Assembly (NCBI GenBank): GCA_944324085.1 | Contig: CALUUX010000045.1 | Coordinates: 1-51,680 of the forward strand | Source: an uncultured Mailhella sp. | Lineage (GTDB): Bacteria > Desulfobacterota > Desulfovibrionia > Desulfovibrionales > Desulfovibrionaceae | Direction: 5' to 3' | DNA length: 51,680 nt | Shown here: positions 9,083 through 16,991 of the stretch, piece after piece | Layout: each line of letters opens with the position of its first letter | Position numbering within the stretch: the stretch's first letter is position 1 | Program-made: the position numbers and the translations under genes | Notes under the pieces: model-generated | Database searches by the model: none | What the model was told of the DNA's origin: nothing | What the model saw: the letters and a program-made list of their open reading frames with translations, nothing else

Positions 9083-10003
9083 TTACGCTCCCGGAGAGAT
9101 ATTTTCCCCCAACGCCGCCGGCGCGTTGCGTCCCTTGCCTCTGGCCGAGGAAAACAACAGCGCGAGTATGGTAAGGGCGTACGGCAGCATCATCATGAGC
9201 GACGAGGGAATGGAGGTTCCCAACGCCTGAAGACGCAGCTGAAACGCCATAATACCGCCAAAAAGATACGCGCCCAGCATAGCCCGGCGAGGACGCCAGA
9301 ACGCAAAAATGACCAGAGCCACGGCAATCCAGCCCTTGCCCGCGGTAAGATTGTGCGTCCACATGTGCGTGGCGCAGAGCGAAAGATACGCGCCGCCCAC
9401 GCCCACGAAAAAAGCCCCGGCGGCGATGCCCAGCCAACGCATGCGCACCGGATCCAGACCGGCGGCCTGCACGGCGTCGGGAGATTCGCCGGAAGCGCAG
9501 AGCGCAAGGCCCAGCGACGTGCGGCGGAAAAACCACATGACCGCCCACGGCAGAACGTACGAAAGGTATACCAGCGGATCATGCTGGAAAAACACCGGGC
9601 CGAGCACGGGAATATCGGAAAGCAGCGGCACGTCGAAAGGCTGAAAGCCCACGGTCTTCTCGCCAATGAAGGGCGCGCCCAGATAGTCGGAAAGCCCCAC
9701 GCCGAAAATGGTGAGCGCCAGCCCGGAAACCGTCTGATTTCCTTGAAAAATCAAGCAAACCACGCCGTGCAGCAGGCCAAGACACGCGGCTCCCACGCCG
9801 GCGGCCAGCGTGGCCAGCCACGGATTCCCGGTTTTGAACTGCACGAAAAAGGCAAAAAACGCTCCCATGATCATCATGCCTTCCACGCCGAGGTTGAGCA
9901 CCCCGGAACGCTCGGTGATGAGTTCGCCCATAGTGGCGTACAACAGAGGCGTTCCCGCCAGCACGGTGGCCGCCAACAGCGCGACGAAGATATCCCAGGT
10001 CAT
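9083..10003 (-). CDS. BMP-type (nucleoside) ABC transporter permease 2
   Basis: Integral membrane permease of 306 residues, YufQ/NupC-like (branched-chain/ribose permease superfamily). The segment ITERSGVLNLGVEGMMIMGA near the start is the hallmark of this family. Later helices contain GVGGAYLSLC and GWIAVALVIFAFWRP, also typical. The ATG at 10003 overlaps the stop of permease 1 (ATGA), with GGGAGGAG eight bases upstream. A longer frame exists upstream but runs antiparallel in codon use to the permease 1 reading frame, so I reject it. Forms the channel with permease 1. Confidence 0.93.
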   Translation of the reverse strand: MTWDIFVALLAATVLAGTPLLYATMGELITERSGVLNLGVEGMMIMGAFFAFFVQFKTGNPWLATLAAGVGAACLGLLHGVVCLIFQGNQTVSGLALTIFGVGLSDYLGAPFIGEKTVGFQPFDVPLLSDIPVLGPVFFQHDPLVYLSYVLPWAVMWFFRRTSLGLALCASGESPDAVQAAGLDPVRMRWLGIAAGAFFVGVGGAYLSLCATHMWTHNLTAGKGWIAVALVIFAFWRPRRAMLGAYLFGGIMAFQLRLQALGTSIPSSLMMMLPYALTILALLFSSARGKGRNAPAALGENISPGA

Positions 10004-11076
10004 GCCGCTCCTCCCTGCTCGCGCCCCGTTCTGACGAAGGTGTAAGAATAGAAGAACTGTCCTGCCAGGACGCAGAGCAGTATAAAACCTTCCAGGATGC
10101 CGCCAAACGCCGCGGGCACCTGCATGTCCACCTGAAGATTGTCCGTACCCACCAGGAGACCGGCCAAGAACACGGAAAACAACGCGATGGAAGGAATGCG
10201 CAGCCGGGAAAGCCACGCCACCACAATGGCGGTGTACCCGTACCCCGTGCACAAATTGGGCTGAAGGCGATTGAACGTCGCCGACACCTCCACGCATCCT
10301 GCCATGCCCGCAAGCGCGCCTGAAACCGTCAGCACAAACACCAGCAGAAACCCGTATGGAATGCGCGCGTACCGCGCGGCTCTGGGGTTTTCGCCCGCGG
10401 CGCACAACTCAAAACCGAGCTTGGTGCGCTGAAGAAAGACGGCTACCACCACGGCCGCGGCCACGCAGACCAGCAAGCCAGCGTGCACATAACCCAGAAC
10501 TTCCGGAAAAATGGCTTCTTCGGGAAACATGGCCGTCATGGGAAAGCCCATGCTGCCCGGATCCTTCCACGGACCGTACACGAGATAGCGCATGAACTCG
10601 ATGCCTATGTAATTGAGCATGAGCGTGGAAATAATTTCGTTCAGTCCGAATTTCAGCTTGAGAAAGCCCGGAATCATGCCCCACAAGCCGCCCGCCACGG
10701 CCGCGCACAGCAGCATGACCGCAAGCATGAGCGGCATGGGCAGCGATGGAAAGGTCAGCACGGCCCAAGTGGCTCCCACTCCGCCGAGGGCGAACTGTCC
10801 TTCCGCGCCGATATTCCAAACCTTCATGCGGAAGGCGACGGACACGCCAAGCGAACACAAAAAAATGGGAATGGCCTTGAGCATGGTGTCCTGCAGGGCG
10901 TACAGGCTTCCGAACCCGCCCTGAAACAGCACGACGGCGGCTTCCACGGGCGACTTGTCCTGGATCAGCAACAGCAGAGAACAGAACGCCAGGGCGATGA
11001 GCAAGGCCGCCGGCAGCACGACGATCCCGATCCAGCGATGCGGAGCCTGCCGTCTGACGACTCTGAAACCGTCCAT
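10000..11076 (-). CDS. BMP-type (nucleoside) ABC transporter permease 1
   Basis: Integral membrane permease of 358 residues, YufP/NupB-like. After a short basic N-terminus it shows a first hydrophobic helix (about 17-40), a periplasmic loop, and about eight more helices. KVWNIGAEGQFALGG corresponds to the conserved N-I-G-x-E-G-Q motif of this family, and GENPRAARYARIP is the coupling-helix region that contacts the ATPase. The SD GGAGG is positioned five bases before the ATG. It is the second gene of the operon, separated from the binding-protein gene by a strong terminator hairpin that should lower its expression relative to that gene. Confidence 0.94.
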   Translation of the reverse strand: MDGFRVVRRQAPHRWIGIVVLPAALLIALAFCSLLLLIQDKSPVEAAVVLFQGGFGSLYALQDTMLKAIPIFLCSLGVSVAFRMKVWNIGAEGQFALGGVGATWAVLTFPSLPMPLMLAVMLLCAAVAGGLWGMIPGFLKLKFGLNEIISTLMLNYIGIEFMRYLVYGPWKDPGSMGFPMTAMFPEEAIFPEVLGYVHAGLLVCVAAAVVVAVFLQRTKLGFELCAAGENPRAARYARIPYGFLLVFVLTVSGALAGMAGCVEVSATFNRLQPNLCTGYGYTAIVVAWLSRLRIPSIALFSVFLAGLLVGTDNLQVDMQVPAAFGGILEGFILLCVLAGQFFYSYTFVRTGREQGGAA

Positions 11077-11264
11077 GATTCCTCCGAAAAAACGTTGACT
11101 TGCGCCGAAGCCGCGCGGCGTCGGGCCATTTCTCGCTCAAGACGCGCGGTCCCAAAAGCCGGATGTCGCTCCGGCGGCCTCCGCCTTCCCGCCGCGGCGT
11201 CGACAGAGCGTCGATTTCCGCGGCGCGCGCCTTCACGCTTCAACGTCGCGCGCGCCGCGAATCT

Positions 11265-11306
11265 AAAAAAGGAAAAGCCCCGCCTCGCCGGACGGAGCTT
11301 TTCCCC
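11265..11306 (-). terminator. Strong intrinsic terminator/attenuator after the binding-protein gene
   Basis: On the minus strand GGAAAAGC...CC pairs with GG...GCTTTTCC around a GGCGA loop, and TTTTTT follows. It lies directly behind the binding-protein stop codon and about 190 bases before permease 1. The likely effect is high binding-protein and low membrane-subunit expression by partial read-through. Confidence 0.85.
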
Positions 11307-11311
11307 AAAAC

Positions 11312-12394
11312 CTACTTGGTCGTGCCTATAACGCCTTCCACGAACCAGTCCATGCTGAGCAGCGCGTCGTCGGACGCGACCTGACCTTCAGGCACGCGAA
11401 CCTTGCCTTCCTGATCCCTGACGGGACCGGTGAAGACCTGATACTTGCCGGAAACGATGTCCGCCTTCACGGCGTCCACCTTGGCGCGCACGTCCGCGGG
11501 CACCATGTCGCCGTAGCGGGAGATATCCACGATGCCGTCTCCGATACCGTACCAGTAATTGCCGTTCTTCCAGGTTCCGGCGCGGTATTCGTCGATAAAC
11601 TTCTTGTAGAACTTGGTCCAGTCCCACACGGCCGCCACCAGATGCGCCTTGGGCGCGGCGGACGACATGTCGGTGTTGTAGCCCACGGAATACGCGCCGC
11701 GCGCTTCCGCGGCCGTCTGCGGACTGGCGGAATCCTGATGCTGCGCGATGACGTCCACGCCCACGTCCAGCAGACCTTCGGCGGCCTTCTTCTCATCGTC
11801 GGGGCTGTACCAGGTGCGCGTCCACACCACGCGAACCTTGGCTTCGGGGTTCACGGCCCGGACGCCCAGCGTAAAGGCGTTGATGCCTCGCACCACCTCC
11901 GGAATGGGGAAGGGCGCCACATAGCCTATTTCGTTCTTCTTGGTCATGGATCCGGCCACCATGCCGGTGAGATAGCGGGCCTGGTACATTCTGCCGAAAT
12001 AGCAGGTCATGTTCTTGCTGTGCTTGTAGCCGGAGCAGTGCAGGAACGTGATGTCGGGGTTGCGCTTGGCCATCTTGACCATGGCGTCCATGTAGCCGAA
12101 GCTCGTGGCCACAATGACGTTATACCCCTTGGCGCACATATTTTTTATGGCGCGTTCCGCGTCGGGGCCTTCGGGCACGCTTTCCATCATGGTGGTTTCC
12201 ACGTCGGGCATAGCCTCCATCATCTGACGCCCCTGCTCATGCGTCCATGACCAGCCCTCGTCGCCCACAGGCGACACATAGATGAATCCCACCTTAATTT
12301 TTGCGGATTCCTCGGCGTAGGCGGAGGAAACCAACGGCGAAATCGCCATGCCGATAACGGCGGCACACGCCGCGGCGTAGTTGAGAAAACGCAT
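11312..12394 (-). CDS. BMP family ABC transporter substrate-binding protein
   Basis: Periplasmic binding protein of the Bmp/Med/PnrA family, 360 residues. Known members bind purine nucleosides, and a Treponema relative binds riboflavin; the ligand here is not determined. A Sec signal peptide ends in SSAYA-EE (about residue 27), with no lipobox, so it is soluble rather than a lipoprotein. The mature start KIKVGFIYVSPVGDEGWSWT and the segments ERAIKNMCAKGYNVIVATSFGY and NEIGYVAPFPIPEVVRGINA are family hallmarks. I chose the ATG at 12394 (GGGAG ten bases upstream, followed directly by the signal peptide) over longer frames. It is the first gene of the operon. Confidence 0.94.
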   Translation of the reverse strand: MRFLNYAAACAAVIGMAISPLVSSAYAEESAKIKVGFIYVSPVGDEGWSWTHEQGRQMMEAMPDVETTMMESVPEGPDAERAIKNMCAKGYNVIVATSFGYMDAMVKMAKRNPDITFLHCSGYKHSKNMTCYFGRMYQARYLTGMVAGSMTKKNEIGYVAPFPIPEVVRGINAFTLGVRAVNPEAKVRVVWTRTWYSPDDEKKAAEGLLDVGVDVIAQHQDSASPQTAAEARGAYSVGYNTDMSSAAPKAHLVAAVWDWTKFYKKFIDEYRAGTWKNGNYWYGIGDGIVDISRYGDMVPADVRAKVDAVKADIVSGKYQVFTGPVRDQEGKVRVPEGQVASDDALLSMDWFVEGVIGTTK

Positions 12395-12505
12395 TCCGAA
12401 CTCTCCCTGTTTGAAATATGAACGACCGTTTCTCCCGACGGACGCGCCCGAGCGAGCGCGCCCTGCGGTGGGAAAACGACGATCCGTCTTCCCGACAAAA
12501 AAGCA

Positions 12506-12534
12506 AGGATAGCTTATTATCATGCGCTGTTCAA
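12506..12534 (-). promoter_or_regulatory. Candidate sigma-70 promoter of the BMP importer operon
   Basis: On the minus strand TTGAAC, 17 bases, TATCCT (4/6 and 4/6 matches to consensus). The leader to the binding-protein ATG would be about 105 bases. I looked for a purine riboswitch-like core and did not see one. Confidence 0.45.
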
Positions 12535-12633
12535 GCTCCGCGGGATCCCGGCGCATGCGCGGAACGCCGCCCAACCACGCCCTTTTTCGGGGGCCCCCAT
12601 TCCGGCCGCTTGCCCCTGCAAAGTCGAAGTTTA

Positions 12634-13326
12634 TCAGCGCGCGCAGCAGGTTCCGTCCAATCCGCAGGCTTCGGCGGAAACCGCGTTCAGAGAGGATCCG
12701 GAGGCAAGAGCGTCCTGAATTTTCGCTTCCATGTCCTCAAAGGGCGCGTAACCGCGGGCGACGGCGTGCAGTTCTCCGTCGTCCGTCTTCACGAACAGCG
12801 TGGGATAGACCACAAAATCGCCGAGAATGTCCTCCGCCTCGTCCATTTCCCGACGAGCCTTGTCGCGCACGGCGTCGGACGCGAGGGCCTTTTCCAGATC
12901 CCCGGCCTGAACGCCCCAGCGCGCGGCGACGTCGGCCTGAACGTCCAGGGAAAGCACGTCGCGACCGTCTTTGTAGAAGGCGTCCTGAAAGGCTTCCATC
13001 TGCGCCAAAGCGTGACCGGGAGCGAGCTTCTTGAGCGCGGCCATGAGCAGCGCGGAACGGGAAGAATCCATGAGCACGCTCCCCTCTTCCTCCAGAAGCT
13101 GAAAGAATCCGCGGCCCAGCGTGCGACCCGTGGTGTCGGAAAGACGCTGAAAAAAGGCCCGCAATCGAGGCGTGCCCATAGCGGAAGTCTGTTCCGGTTC
13201 GTCCACAAGATTGCCGCAAAGCACGCGCACGGGAAAAGCGTAAACGCCCACGAGCCGCTCCATGACGGGAGCGAACCCGAAACACCAGGGACAAAAAACG
13301 TCTGTAACGTAGATAAAGGATGGCAT
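12634..13326 (-). CDS. DsbA-family thioredoxin-fold oxidoreductase (cytoplasmic, FrnE-like)
   Basis: Thiol-disulfide oxidoreductase of 230 residues. A beta strand (SFIYVTDVFCPWCFGF) carries the CPWC active site at Cys12-Cys15, followed by an inserted helical domain and the cis-Pro strand VYPTLFVKTDD (about residues 172-182). No signal peptide is present, so it is expected in the cytoplasm, like FrnE and 2-hydroxychromene isomerase-type relatives. The C-terminus holds extra cysteines (EACGLDGTCCAR) that could bind metal or act as a second redox pair. It is transcribed alone, divergently from the Nif3-like gene. The substrate is unknown. Confidence 0.85.
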   Translation of the reverse strand: MPSFIYVTDVFCPWCFGFAPVMERLVGVYAFPVRVLCGNLVDEPEQTSAMGTPRLRAFFQRLSDTTGRTLGRGFFQLLEEEGSVLMDSSRSALLMAALKKLAPGHALAQMEAFQDAFYKDGRDVLSLDVQADVAARWGVQAGDLEKALASDAVRDKARREMDEAEDILGDFVVYPTLFVKTDDGELHAVARGYAPFEDMEAKIQDALASGSSLNAVSAEACGLDGTCCAR

Positions 13327-13492
13327 GGCTTTGCCTTACCCCAAACGCCCGCGAAGGCCAAGAAGATTTTTCTTTCCCGCGTCCGGACTCCCGCCGATCC
13401 GGCGTCCGCGGGGCAAAGCGGACGCGCCGTTCCCGCCGCCGCGTCGGCCCATCCTTTCCCCGGCCTTGCGCGCGGGGCATGAGGAATGCCGC

Positions 13493-13521
13493 TTGACGAA
13501 GCGTGAATCTTTCCCTAGAAA
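13493..13521 (+). promoter_or_regulatory. Candidate sigma-70 promoter of the Nif3-like/zinc-ribbon operon
   Basis: TTGACG, 17 bases, TAGAAA, placing transcription start near 13528. A transcript from there gives an SD-containing leader for the ATG at 13573 but only about 15 bases before the alternative ATG at 13543. A perfect 8-bp hairpin (GCGTCCGC/GCGGACGC, 13402-13425) lies upstream between the divergent genes. Confidence 0.6.
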
Positions 13522-13572
13522 TATGAATTCCCCGGCATATCCATGCGTTTTATCCAGCAGAAGGCGACACCC

Positions 13573-14445
13573 ATGCTTCAGAGCGAGCTTATCAGGATCA
13601 TTGAGCAGACGGCTCCCCTTTCCCTTATGGCGGAATGGGATCATTCCGGCGTTCAGGTGGCCTCCGCCCGCGCCGAGATCGGCCATCTCGCCGTATGCCT
13701 CGACCCCGCGCCGGAACAGCTGCGCGCCGCCGTGGACGCCGGAGCGGACATGGTGCTCACGCATCACCCGCTCACCCTGCGTCCCGTCTGGACCAGCGAG
13801 CTCAACGGCTACACCGACGCGCTTTCCATTCTGTACCGCCACGACGTGCCCCTCTACGCCAGTCACACCACGCTGGACGCCAATCCTCTGGGTCCGAGCG
13901 CGTGGCTGCCCGACGAACTGGGACTCTCCGATCGTGTCATTCTTGAAAAGACGGGCAGCTTCACGGCTCCCGACGGTTCCCTGGCGGAAGGCGGCTTCGG
14001 CTGCGCGGGTTCGCTTCCTTCTCCGTTGTCGCTGGCCGAACTTTGCGCGCGCATGCGCGCCTGGCTGCCGCTGGACCGCATGTGCGCCGTGCCCCGTCTC
14101 ATCGGCGATCCCGAACGCGTCATCCGCCGCGTGGCGATATGCACCGGTTCCGGCTCTTCCCTGCTGGAAGAGGCCGTGGCCGCCGGAGCCGACCTTTTCA
14201 TCACCGGCGACGTGAAATATCACGACGCCCTCGCGCTGGCTTCGCGTCATGACGAACGCAGCCCGAATTTCTGCCCTACGGCAATCCTTGATGTGGGGCA
14301 TTTTTCCCTGGAAGAAGAGATGACACGTCGCTTCGCCGCGCTTCTGGAAAAGAAGCTCGACGGCGTGACGGTAACGTTTTTGCCGGGCAGGGATCCTTTC
14401 CTGCCCATGACCTTTCTTTCTGAAGTACCGGAGGTACTGTCGTGA
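13573..14445 (+). CDS. Nif3-like dinuclear metal centre hexameric protein (YbgI family)
   Basis: Family of toroidal hexamers with a dinuclear metal site; YbgI/Nif3 members have been described as GTP cyclohydrolase 1 type 2-like, but the cellular role is unsettled. In the 290-residue product the first metal ligands are in DMVLTHHPLTLRP, a second set in ASHTTLDA, and the last in ILDVGHFSLEEEM. The ATG at 13573 has AAGG upstream; an in-frame ATG 30 bases earlier has none. The long inserted domain of some homologues is absent. The stop overlaps the GTG start of the zinc-ribbon gene (GTGA). Confidence 0.9.
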   Translation: MLQSELIRIIEQTAPLSLMAEWDHSGVQVASARAEIGHLAVCLDPAPEQLRAAVDAGADMVLTHHPLTLRPVWTSELNGYTDALSILYRHDVPLYASHTTLDANPLGPSAWLPDELGLSDRVILEKTGSFTAPDGSLAEGGFGCAGSLPSPLSLAELCARMRAWLPLDRMCAVPRLIGDPERVIRRVAICTGSGSSLLEEAVAAGADLFITGDVKYHDALALASRHDERSPNFCPTAILDVGHFSLEEEMTRRFAALLEKKLDGVTVTFLPGRDPFLPMTFLSEVPEVLS

Positions 14446-15212
14446 GCCTCTATATCGAACAGATCCGCCAGCTTGTGGCCCTTCAGCACGTCGACGACGG
14501 CATTCACGCCGTGCAGGTCGAAATGGAATCCGCGCCCAAGGAAGTGGAAACCCTGCAGAAGCGTTTCAACTCGCAGGACGCCCAGCGTAACTGGATTCTG
14601 GACAAACTCCAGCATCTGCAGGAACAGCAGAAGCGTCTCGACGCCGACATTCAGGACGACGAATCCCGCCTCAACAACAGCAAGAACAAGCTGATGCAGG
14701 TGGAAAACGATCGTGAATATCAGGCCATGATCCGCGAAATGGACAGCATGGAACGCCAGAACCAGACCCGCGAAGAAGAACGCATGGCCTTGCAGGAAGA
14801 ACGTTCCCTGCAGGAAAGCAATCTGCGTTCCGTGGAAGAAACCTGGAACGAGCTCAAAGCCGAACTGGAAAGCCAGCAGGAAAACCTGGAAAAGCGCATC
14901 GCCGAATCCCGCGCCAAGCTGGACGCGCTGGAAGCGCAGCGCGCCGAAGTCAGCGCGCTCATTTCTCCGCCCGTGCTCAACCGTTACGAGTTCATCCGCA
15001 ACCGTCTGCGCCATCCCGTCATCGTGCCGGTGGAAGCGGGCATCTGCTCCGGCTGCCACATCGCCATTCCTCCGCAGGTGTTCATCGACCTGCAGCGCGG
15101 CAGTCACATCATGAGCTGCCCCAACTGCCAGCGTCTCATGTACTGGGCGCACGACTATCAGGATCCCGACGCTCCCAAGCCGGAACCCAAAGCCGACGAC
15201 AAGGCCGAATAA
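14442..15212 (+). CDS. Coiled-coil protein with C4-type zinc ribbon (DUF164/CdsZ-like)
   Basis: 256-residue protein: a long antiparallel coiled coil (about residues 10-180, Gln/Glu/Arg-rich with heptads) followed by a C4-type zinc ribbon, ICSGCH and MSCPNCQRLMYW (about 200-230). The tail is acidic and lysine-rich. This is the DUF164/zf-RING_7 family; CdsZ from Helicobacter and myxobacteria are members, linked in the literature to protein secretion and RNA contexts, but the function is not firmly established. GTG start, overlapping the stop of the Nif3-like gene. This Nif3-like / zinc-ribbon / rnpB order recurs in Desulfovibrio as I recall. Confidence 0.87.
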   Translation: MSLYIEQIRQLVALQHVDDGIHAVQVEMESAPKEVETLQKRFNSQDAQRNWILDKLQHLQEQQKRLDADIQDDESRLNNSKNKLMQVENDREYQAMIREMDSMERQNQTREEERMALQEERSLQESNLRSVEETWNELKAELESQQENLEKRIAESRAKLDALEAQRAEVSALISPPVLNRYEFIRNRLRHPVIVPVEAGICSGCHIAIPPQVFIDLQRGSHIMSCPNCQRLMYWAHDYQDPDAPKPEPKADDKAE

Positions 15213-15278
15213 CGTTCCCGCGCCACGGCCGACACGCCGCGCGCGAACGCGAAAGGCGCCAACTCTTTTCCATGTCAT

Positions 15279-15635
15279 GGAGTCGGACGGGCTGTCGCTG
15301 CGGACCGCATGGTCCGGGGAGGAAAGTCCGGGCTTCGCAGGGCAGGATGCTGGCTAACGGCCAGAGCGGGCGACCGCTGGAAAGCGCAACAGAAAGCAGA
15401 CCGCCGTTCTTTGGAACGGTAAGGGTGAAACGGTGAGGCAAGAGCTCACCGGCTGGCGTGGCGACACGTCAGGCCAGGCAAGCCCCATCCGAAGCAAAAC
15501 CAAATAGGGAAACCGGCCGGCCCGGCCCATGGTTTCCGGGTAGGTTGCTTGAAGGCGCGGGTAACCGCGTCTCTAGAGGAATGACAGCCGCCGTTCCCTC
15601 GGAACGGCACAAAACCCGGCTTACAGTCCGACTCC
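15279..15635 (+). ncRNA. rnpB: RNase P RNA (bacterial class A)
   Basis: Catalytic RNA of RNase P, which removes tRNA 5' leaders. The 5' and 3' ends pair to form P1 (GGAGTCGGAC with GTCCGACTCC). The universally conserved core GAGGAAAGTCCGGGC is at 15319-15333, AACAGAAAGCAGACCGCC follows the P7-P11 region, GGTGAGGCAAGAGCTCACC forms a hairpin near 15433, and the 3' conserved stretch AACCCGGCTTACAG closes the P4 pairing near 15613. The length of about 357 bases fits a proteobacterial A-type RNA. It lies 66 bases behind the zinc-ribbon gene. Confidence 0.96.
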
Positions 15636-15642
15636 TTTTATT

Positions 15643-15683
15643 CATGGGGAGGGAGCGAAAGTTCCCTCCCCATGGCGTTTTTA
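15643..15683 (+). terminator. Terminator of rnpB
   Basis: A perfect 12-bp stem (CATGGGGAGGGA/TCCCTCCCCATG) with an 8-base loop, then GCGTTTTTA. It ends 10 bases before the ispDF ATG, so ispDF translation may depend on read-through or on a promoter within the RNA gene. Confidence 0.85.
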
Positions 15684-15693
15684 CGAGGTCTCT

Positions 15694-16878
15694 ATGCGAA
15701 ACGAATGCTGGGGCGTCATCCTTGCCGCCGGCCAGGGCCGTCGCATGGCGGAAGCCACGGGCGGCGAAGCCAAGCAGTTTCTGCCTTACCGAGGCGCGCC
15801 TCTCTGGTGGAGTTCCGCCCGCGCCATGGCCGCGTCTCCCCTGGTCCACGGTCTTGTCTTCGTCTTTCCCGCCGACAGACTGGAGCAGGCTCGGCTTGAA
15901 GCCCTCGCCCTCGACAGAAAAGACTCCTGCGGCGTGCCGTTTCGCTTCGCCGAAGGCGGAGACCGTCGTCAGGATTCCGTACGACACGCCCTCGCCGCTC
16001 TTCCGGACAGCTGCGAAATCACCCTGATTCACGACGGCGCGCGTCCGTTTCTTCGCACGGCCCTCGTCACGAAACTGGCCGAAGCCCTGCGCGAAAGCCG
16101 CGCGGCCGGCGTCATTCCCGGCGTGGCCGTCACCGACACCGTCAAGGAAACGGACCCCTCAGGATTCGTCCTCCGCACTCCGGCGCGCGACGCGCTGCGC
16201 GCCGTGCAGACGCCGCAGGCCTTTCGTCTCTCCGAACTGCGCGACGCCCACGCCCGCGCCGACGCGGAAGACTGGAACGTCACCGACGACGCCTCGCTCA
16301 TGGAACGCTGCGGTCGCCCCGTTCTCGTCATCGAGGGGGACAGGGACAACGTAAAAATCACCAACCCTCAGGATCTTGCCTTGCTCGCCGAACGACGCTC
16401 TCCTCTCCCATGCTGCGGTTACGGCTACGACGTGCACGCCTACGGCGGAAACCGTCCTCTCACGCTGGGAGGCGTGGAGATCGGCGGCGACTACCTCATC
16501 CGCGCCCACTCCGACGGCGACGTGCTGCTTCACGCGCTCATGGACGCCATTCTCGGCTGCTTCGCCGGAGGCGACATCGGCCGTCTTTTCCCCGACGACG
16601 ATCCCGCTTTTGACAACATTTCCTCGTCCGTGCTGCTCGACCGCGTCATGACGAAAGCCGCGGAAGCCGGAACGCGTCTCACGCACGTCGACCTGACCGT
16701 CATCGCCCAGAAGCCCAAGCTCTCCCCTCACGCCGACGCCATACGCCGCAACGTGGCCAGACTGCTCGATCTGCCGCTGGACCATGTGGCGTTCAAGGCC
16801 ACAACCGAAGAGAAACTGGGATTCACCGGTGAACTCAAGGGCATCAAGGCCGTAGCGCTCGTCTCGGCCCTGCGCTAG
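15694..16878 (+). CDS. ispDF: Bifunctional IspD/IspF (MEP isoprenoid pathway)
   Basis: Fusion of 2-C-methyl-D-erythritol 4-phosphate cytidylyltransferase (IspD, residues 1 to about 225) and 2-C-methyl-D-erythritol 2,4-cyclodiphosphate synthase (IspF, about 238-394), 394 residues in all. IspD shows the nucleotide-binding start VILAAGQGRRM, IHDGARPF and the VTDDASLME region. IspF starts with GYGYDVHAY, whose Asp and His bind zinc, and has HSDGDVLLHALMDAILG and FKATTEEKLGFTG. The enzymes act at steps 3 and 5 of isoprenoid precursor synthesis. Fusions of this kind occur in alpha- and epsilon-proteobacteria and Desulfovibrio. The SD GAGG is upstream of the ATG. Confidence 0.97.
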   Translation: MRNECWGVILAAGQGRRMAEATGGEAKQFLPYRGAPLWWSSARAMAASPLVHGLVFVFPADRLEQARLEALALDRKDSCGVPFRFAEGGDRRQDSVRHALAALPDSCEITLIHDGARPFLRTALVTKLAEALRESRAAGVIPGVAVTDTVKETDPSGFVLRTPARDALRAVQTPQAFRLSELRDAHARADAEDWNVTDDASLMERCGRPVLVIEGDRDNVKITNPQDLALLAERRSPLPCCGYGYDVHAYGGNRPLTLGGVEIGGDYLIRAHSDGDVLLHALMDAILGCFAGGDIGRLFPDDDPAFDNISSSVLLDRVMTKAAEAGTRLTHVDLTVIAQKPKLSPHADAIRRNVARLLDLPLDHVAFKATTEEKLGFTGELKGIKAVALVSALR

Positions 16879-16991
16879 CGCGGATTCGCTTGGCGCCGTC
16901 CCTTTCGACCACCCGGATAAACCGACGCGACGCGGCTCGAACCGCGATCCCCTTTTCGGAACCGTCCGCGACGCGCCTTTCAGGAGTCAAC

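Noticed and set aside
12589..12602. GGGGGCCCCC palindrome behind the DsbA-like gene as terminator
   Set aside because: No loop and no T run on the minus strand (A's follow), so not called.
12395..12633. Possible purine riboswitch upstream of the BMP importer
   Set aside because: No conserved aptamer core recognised; only a plausible promoter.
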